Positions 60,125 through 64,000 of a stretch of 64,000 nt of DNA are shown one piece after another; the stretch's first letter is position 1, and every line of letters starts with the position of its first letter. The stretch lies in contig NZ_SNUK01000002.1 in the NCBI RefSeq assembly GCF_012027495.1, positions 124,001 through 188,000 of the forward strand, written 5' to 3'. The DNA is from Thermococcus sp. JdF3 (GTDB lineage: Archaea > Methanobacteriota_B > Thermococci > Thermococcales > Thermococcaceae). The translations under genes were made by a program, and so were the position numbers. The notes beneath the pieces are model-generated. The model had not been told where the DNA came from, did not search any database, and saw only the letters and a program-made list of their open reading frames with translations.

Positions 60125-60762
60125 CCTTCAAGCCATATCTCCAGCCTCTGCTTCCCCTTTCCCAGGCTGGAGCGCTTGAACTTCTTGAGGTGGCCTATCT
60201 CTCTTATGTCCCTCACGTGCGTCCCACCGCAGGGAATGATTTCGAAGTCCCTTATTTGGGTGTAGCGCGTTTCCCCTTCCCACCATATCCTCATCTCTCC
60301 GCCCTCGTCGACGAGCCGGTTGAAGGTCTCGATTATCTGCTCCTTCCACTGGTTCACGTTCTCGGGGTAAAGTATGTCGTATCTGCCCTTCTCGACGCTC
60401 ATTCCGCTTCCGTAGAGCTTCCACTCGCCCGGCAGGACGAGGTTGAGGACGTGCTCCAGCAGGTGCATGGCGGTGTGTATCCTCATGAGCCTGTACCTGT
60501 AGTCCCAGTCGATTTTGAGCTCGACCTCATCGTTAGGCTTGAACCTCTCGGGTTCAGCCACCACGTGCCAGACGTTGCCTGCATCGTCCTTGTAGACATC
60601 GAGAACATCAACGCCGTTTATCGTCCCCCTGTCGTGGGGCTGGCCGCCGCCGGTCGGGTAAAACACCGTCTGATCAAGAAGAAGGGCACCCTCTTTTACC
60701 TCAAGGACCTTCGCCTTCGCTTCCCTCAGGTAGGCATCCTCGTAGTAGAGCTTGCGCGTCAT
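60121..60762 (-). CDS. AlaX-type alanyl-tRNA editing hydrolase
   Basis: The 213-residue protein is a free-standing AlaX editing domain, which hydrolyses Ser or Gly mischarged to tRNA-Ala. Zn ligands are HTAMH (about 93-97) and the CGGTH motif (about 185-189), and FYPTGGGQPHDRG is the family start. The ATG at 60762 has GGTGGTCAGG; upstream sequence in this frame up to 60888 has no conserved residues. The product is short, so it is a medium AlaX without the full AlaRS core. Confidence 0.92.
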   Translation of the reverse strand: MTRKLYYEDAYLREAKAKVLEVKEGALLLDQTVFYPTGGGQPHDRGTINGVDVLDVYKDDAGNVWHVVAEPERFKPNDEVELKIDWDYRYRLMRIHTAMHLLEHVLNLVLPGEWKLYGSGMSVEKGRYDILYPENVNQWKEQIIETFNRLVDEGGEMRIWWEGETRYTQIRDFEIIPCGGTHVRDIREIGHLKKFKRSSLGKGKQRLEIWLEG

Positions 60763-60838
60763 CCTGACCACCAACCAAAATTGGAGCGCTCCCTTAAATG
60801 GGTATCGAAACGGAGAATGAAAGGGAAGAAGGGGAAGC

Positions 60839-62308
60839 TCAGTGCTTCTTCCAGAAGGCCACCGCCAGGGCCACGATAAGCACCGCAACGATGACCGCGG
60901 CCATCTTCTGTGTGTCGCTCATTCCTCCGTTGGTCTCCTCTGCCGGCAGGGTGTACCTGACCGTTGCGCTGGTGCGGTTGGCGAGGAGGGCCTTAACGTC
61001 CTCCGGCTGGGCGCCGTAGCGGATGTAAACGTTGGAGACTATCTCCAGGGTGTTCCCCCTGCGGACAACGGTCATGGTAAAGCGGTTGCCCTTGACCTCG
61101 TCGCTGATGTTGTCGGGCACTTCGAGGAACTCCCCGCCGCCGGTCAGGTTGAGGGTGAGGTGCAGGGTGTTGTTTACCTCATACTCACTCCTGTCCCGGA
61201 GGCTCTGGGCCATTCCCATCGTTGGGTCGAAGGTGTAGACGTACGACCCGTTCTCATACTTTGTGAAGTTCCTCAGCGTGTACTCCGCGTCGATGACGAG
61301 GGGCGCGGTTGTCTCGTTGAGGCCAAGGATGGTGACCTTGCCCCCGTCCACTATGGCGCCCTGGTAGCCGAGGGCCAGGGAGTAGGTCCTCAGTATGTAC
61401 TCCGTCACGTTCTGGACGCCGTAGGAGACTATCTCCGCCTTCCTGGCGACGACGTCCCTGAGGGGTTCAACGTACTCGTCCTTCATGTGGAGCCTTACGG
61501 TGCCGTTGGCGTGGATGTCGAGGGTGACGTACTCGTTGGTTATGCTCTTCTCGTAGTGCTCGACTCCCTCGTAGGGGGTCTTGTAGCGAATGTAGTAATC
61601 CCCGTAATCTCCGAAGAGAGACTTAAAACCGTCGGGGGTCAGCCAGGGCTCGAGGTGGATGTGGGAGCGCACGACGACGGTGTTTCCATCGGCACTCGAC
61701 TCGACTTCAAAGCGGCTCTGATTGTACTGCTTGACGAAGGGCTTGGGGTAGCTGAGCAACGTCGCATTGGGCGGGAGGACAACGATGAAGGTGTTGTTGG
61801 CCTCTATGCCGAAGGGGAAGCCGGTGTCGGGAACCATCATCGAGCCGTAGCCCCTCGTGGGGTCCACCCGGAGCTCCCAGTAATGGTCGTAGGAGTAGTA
61901 CCTGGCGTAGTCGAGGGCTATCGCGTTGAAGACGAGGGTTATGTTGTTGCCCTCCTCTATGCCGTAGGACTTCATGCTCTCGTTCACAAGCTTGACCCCG
62001 GCCTGGGTGAGGCCCTGAATGTACCTGGCGAGCTGCTCCTGCTCGAACTTCTTTATGGCTTCCTCGAGCGTCATGTTGCCGTTCTGGGTCTCGTTGAGTA
62101 TGCTCTCTATTTGCTTGTCTATTTCCTCCTTCGGCCCCAGCCAGACGCTGGTCATGGTTATGTTGGCGCTGCCGTTGGGCAGGAGGACTATCCTGAAGGT
62201 GAAGTCCTGCTTGTAAACCTGGACCTCGTCTCCAGCCGAGACAAAGCCCGGGCCAACGAAGGACGCCAGGAGAATCGCGGCGAAAATGACCGCAAGGACT
62301 CTTTTCAT
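60839..62308 (-). CDS. Secreted protein with C-terminal membrane anchor, unknown function
   Basis: The 489-residue protein has a signal peptide (about 1-25) and a C-terminal membrane helix (about 468-485) ending WKKH. The outside region is beta-rich with many NxT/NxS sites (NGSANIT, NETQNG, NNITLV, NGTVRL), typical of an archaeal surface protein. I recognise no family. A TATA-like GTTAAATACC lies near 62355-62364 (minus strand). The gene layout (signal, beta, anchor) parallels that of the protein at 58958 but the sequences differ. Confidence 0.82.
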   Translation of the reverse strand: MKRVLAVIFAAILLASFVGPGFVSAGDEVQVYKQDFTFRIVLLPNGSANITMTSVWLGPKEEIDKQIESILNETQNGNMTLEEAIKKFEQEQLARYIQGLTQAGVKLVNESMKSYGIEEGNNITLVFNAIALDYARYYSYDHYWELRVDPTRGYGSMMVPDTGFPFGIEANNTFIVVLPPNATLLSYPKPFVKQYNQSRFEVESSADGNTVVVRSHIHLEPWLTPDGFKSLFGDYGDYYIRYKTPYEGVEHYEKSITNEYVTLDIHANGTVRLHMKDEYVEPLRDVVARKAEIVSYGVQNVTEYILRTYSLALGYQGAIVDGGKVTILGLNETTAPLVIDAEYTLRNFTKYENGSYVYTFDPTMGMAQSLRDRSEYEVNNTLHLTLNLTGGGEFLEVPDNISDEVKGNRFTMTVVRRGNTLEIVSNVYIRYGAQPEDVKALLANRTSATVRYTLPAEETNGGMSDTQKMAAVIVAVLIVALAVAFWKKH

Positions 62309-62430
62309 TACACATTACCTCCATTCTACCTGTGCTGGTAGTTAGCGCCACTTTGGGGTATTTAACTTTATCCCAGAGAGGCCAGAAGAGAGAGCCAGCC
62401 AACACAGGGAAAAATGAGAGGACAGAGAGT

Positions 62431-63723
62431 TCAGCTCGTCCACTTGGAAGAGTCCAGTTCTCCTTCCGTCTTGGCAACAATGGTCGTTCCTGCCAGGTCG
62501 CCGGTGACGTTCACCATCGTCCTGCCCATGTCAAGGATTGCGTCGATTCCGAGTATCATGGCGTAGGCCAGGGCAACAGGACTTCCGGCCGTGAGGTCGA
62601 GACCGACGCTCTGGAGAACCATGGCGAGCATTATGGCTCCCGCGCCGGGAACTCCGGCCGTTCCTATCGAAGCCAGAACCGCCGTGAGAACGACCACGAG
62701 TTGCTGGCTCAGGGAGAGTGGCTGGCCGATGGCGTATGCGACGAATAGGACTGTAACCCCCTGGTAGAGCGCGGTTCCGTCCATGTTTATCGTCGCACCA
62801 AGGGGCAGCGTGAAGGAGAATATTCCCCTGTCGATGCCCATCCTCTCCTCCGCAACGCGCATCGTAACCGGCAGCGTTCCGCTGGAGCTCCTCGTGACGA
62901 AAGCCGTCAGCATGGCGTCCTTTGCCCTTTTGAGGAACTTAACCGGGTCGATACCAAAGATTTTGAGCAGGACGGCATATACAAGCAGTATTTGAAGAAC
63001 CAGACCGGCGTAAACGGCCAGAACGACCGTTGTCAGCGGCCCGATGACCTTCGTGCCCTGGATTGCCATGACGTAGGCTATGAGTGCGAAGACACCTATC
63101 GGTGCGTACTGCATGACCCCTCCGACTATGAGGTACATCGCCTCAGCAAGGCCGTCAAAGGCCCTGAGAAGTGTCGTTCCAGCGGTCCTAAGCCTCTCGT
63201 CCTCCCTGTTGGTGAGGTATGTTAGGGCTATCCCAAGGACTATCGCAAAGAATATCGTCTGAAGAACCGCACCGCTGGAGAGCGACTCAAATGGGTTCGT
63301 CGGCACTATGTTCAGGAGAGTGTCAACCAGGGACGGCGGCTGGGCCTCGATGGCCTTGCCGGCACCGGTTCCAAGGTCAACCCCCCTCCCCACGTGGAAG
63401 AGGTTGCCCATGAGCAGGCCGAAGAACACCGCAAACGCTGAGGTAAACAGGTAGTAAACGACGATCTTAACGCCCACACGACCCAACCTGGCGGGGCTGA
63501 TGCTTGATGCACCCACCACAAGGGACGCGAGGACTATTGGCATGACGAGCATCTTCAGAAGCCTGACGAAGAGGTCGCCGAAGGGCTTTACGTATGTCTC
63601 AACGGCGTCCTGCCAGCCGAAGTGAGCCGCTACCAGGCCAAACACTGCGCCCAGAATGAGGCCCCAGAGTATCTTCCAGAGAACCGGGTAGTCCAGATAC
63701 CTTCTCAGAAGTCCCTTTCCCAC
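62431..63723 (-). CDS. Dicarboxylate/amino acid:cation symporter (Glt type)
   Basis: This 430-residue sodium-coupled carrier (aspartate or glutamate) belongs to the GltPh/GltTk family: eight helices, hairpin loop 1 [21 protein letters not shown] with the sodium-binding Asp, and hairpin 2 GVPGAGAI near [12 protein letters not shown]. The NMDGT motif and the [12 protein letters not shown] segment are diagnostic. A TATA-like AACATTAATATATC lies upstream near 63778-63791 on the minus strand. Confidence 0.95.
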   Translation of the reverse strand: MGKGLLRRYLDYPVLWKILWGLILGAVFGLVAAHFGWQDAVETYVKPFGDLFVRLLKMLVMPIVLASLVVGASSISPARLGRVGVKIVVYYLFTSAFAVFFGLLMGNLFHVGRGVDLGTGAGKAIEAQPPSLVDTLLNIVPTNPFESLSSGAVLQTIFFAIVLGIALTYLTNREDERLRTAGTTLLRAFDGLAEAMYLIVGGVMQYAPIGVFALIAYVMAIQGTKVIGPLTTVVLAVYAGLVLQILLVYAVLLKIFGIDPVKFLKRAKDAMLTAFVTRSSSGTLPVTMRVAEERMGIDRGIFSFTLPLGATINMDGTALYQGVTVLFVAYAIGQPLSLSQQLVVVLTAVLASIGTAGVPGAGAIMLAMVLQSVGLDLTAGSPVALAYAMILGIDAILDMGRTMVNVTGDLAGTTIVAKTEGELDSSKWTS

Positions 63724-63825
63724 TGTTCCACCCCCTCATTAAGCTGACTAATTGCCAGCAGAATCAATAAGCCGATGATGATATATTAATGTTATCCGTC
63801 AAATATTGACAGAATGACAAAGAAC

Positions 63826-64000
63826 TTAGAAGAACCTTAGCGAGACGTCTCCATACAGGATTCTCCTTAACTGTCCGTCAATGTCCATAAGTAATGAGCC
63901 ATCGTCCAGTATGTCCAGTGCCATACCGGAGATTCTCTCATTCCCTTCAGTTACGGTGACGGCCTTTCCCAGTATGAATGCTCTCTCGCGAACCTTCGCC
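63826..64000 (-). CDS. birA: Biotin-protein ligase, C-terminal end (cut by the window edge)
   Basis: The last 58 codons of a minus-strand gene run from the window edge to TAA at 63826-63828. The peptide fits the C-terminal domain of biotin-protein ligase: strand pattern KAVTVTEG, then ISGMALDILDDGSLLMDIDG and the closing ILYGDVSLR. The N-terminal catalytic part would lie beyond 64000. It is 102 nt downstream of the symporter gene start, in the same direction. Confidence 0.72.
   Translation of the reverse strand, partial: AKVRERAFILGKAVTVTEGNERISGMALDILDDGSLLMDIDGQLRRILYGDVSLRFF

Noticed and set aside
60842-62341. 499-codon open frame on the plus strand
   Set aside because: It lies exactly opposite the secreted protein gene at 60839-62308. 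The minus-strand product has a signal peptide, membrane anchor and promoter; the plus-strand frame has none of these and is a shadow of GC-rich coding.

Overview
The window reads as a chromosome segment of a hyperthermophilic euryarchaeon of the order Thermococcales, most likely a Thermococcus. The basis is the anaerobic oxidative-defence set (flavodiiron protein, NADH:rubredoxin oxidoreductase, rubrerythrin, rubredoxin, superoxide reductase), a ThiI without a rhodanese domain, archaeal Trm-G10 and AlaX, a Glt-type aspartate symporter, archaeal TATA boxes (TTTAWA-like) and strong GGTGA/GGAGG ribosome sites 5-9 nt before most starts. Genes are dense, often overlapping (ATGA, TGATG, TAATG), and stretches without genes are short.

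Layout. 1-350: the right end of an IS200/IS605-type TnpB element with a strongly folded omegaRNA-like segment. 419-3248: an ABC-2 exporter operon. 3269-5401: a CopB-type copper ATPase. 5512-13399: eight co-directional genes that form the most unusual part of the window: a Vps4-like AAA ATPase with an MIT-like N-terminus, three ESCRT-III/PspA-like coiled-coil proteins, a membrane-anchored Ser/Thr kinase, a PP2C phosphatase, a large coiled-coil protein and one unknown. They form two apparent operons whose upstream regions share TTTGGA boxes. 13530-28717: metal handling (two DUF302 proteins, Zn/Cd-type P-ATPase with ArsR/CadC-type repressor, YHS and HMA mini-proteins, FTR1 iron permease), peroxiredoxin, several membrane or secreted proteins and two decayed genes. 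28833-35457: a DUF998 membrane protein, SufCBD, ferritin, ThiI and an E1-like enzyme. 35592-41636: nitroreductase, DsrE-type proteins, a DsbD/CcdA-like membrane redox protein, a third DUF302 protein, a wrecked msrA, and a two-subunit 2-oxoacid:ferredoxin oxidoreductase preceded by a 40-residue coupled ORF. 41683-49872: peroxide and superoxide defence plus four ferritin-like proteins. 50066-57844: a complete histidine operon (hisZ-G-D-B-H-A-F-IE-C and a HAD phosphatase that probably supplies histidinol phosphatase). 57869-64000: Trm-G10, two secreted unknowns, AlaX, a Glt symporter and the 3' end of a biotin-protein ligase gene.

How it fits together. The redox genes form one route: NADH through NROR to rubredoxin, then to superoxide reductase, rubrerythrin and flavodiiron protein, with ferritins storing the iron and SufBCD rebuilding clusters. 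Three of the oxidative-stress promoters carry a GGTTTG half-site next to the TATA box. The 5.5-13.4 kb module looks like a phospho-regulated membrane-remodelling machine: an ESCRT-III/Vps4 pair under a kinase/phosphatase pair. Its function is inferred from architecture only. Three pseudogenes (a membrane protein, an FMN reductase, msrA) show recent gene decay.
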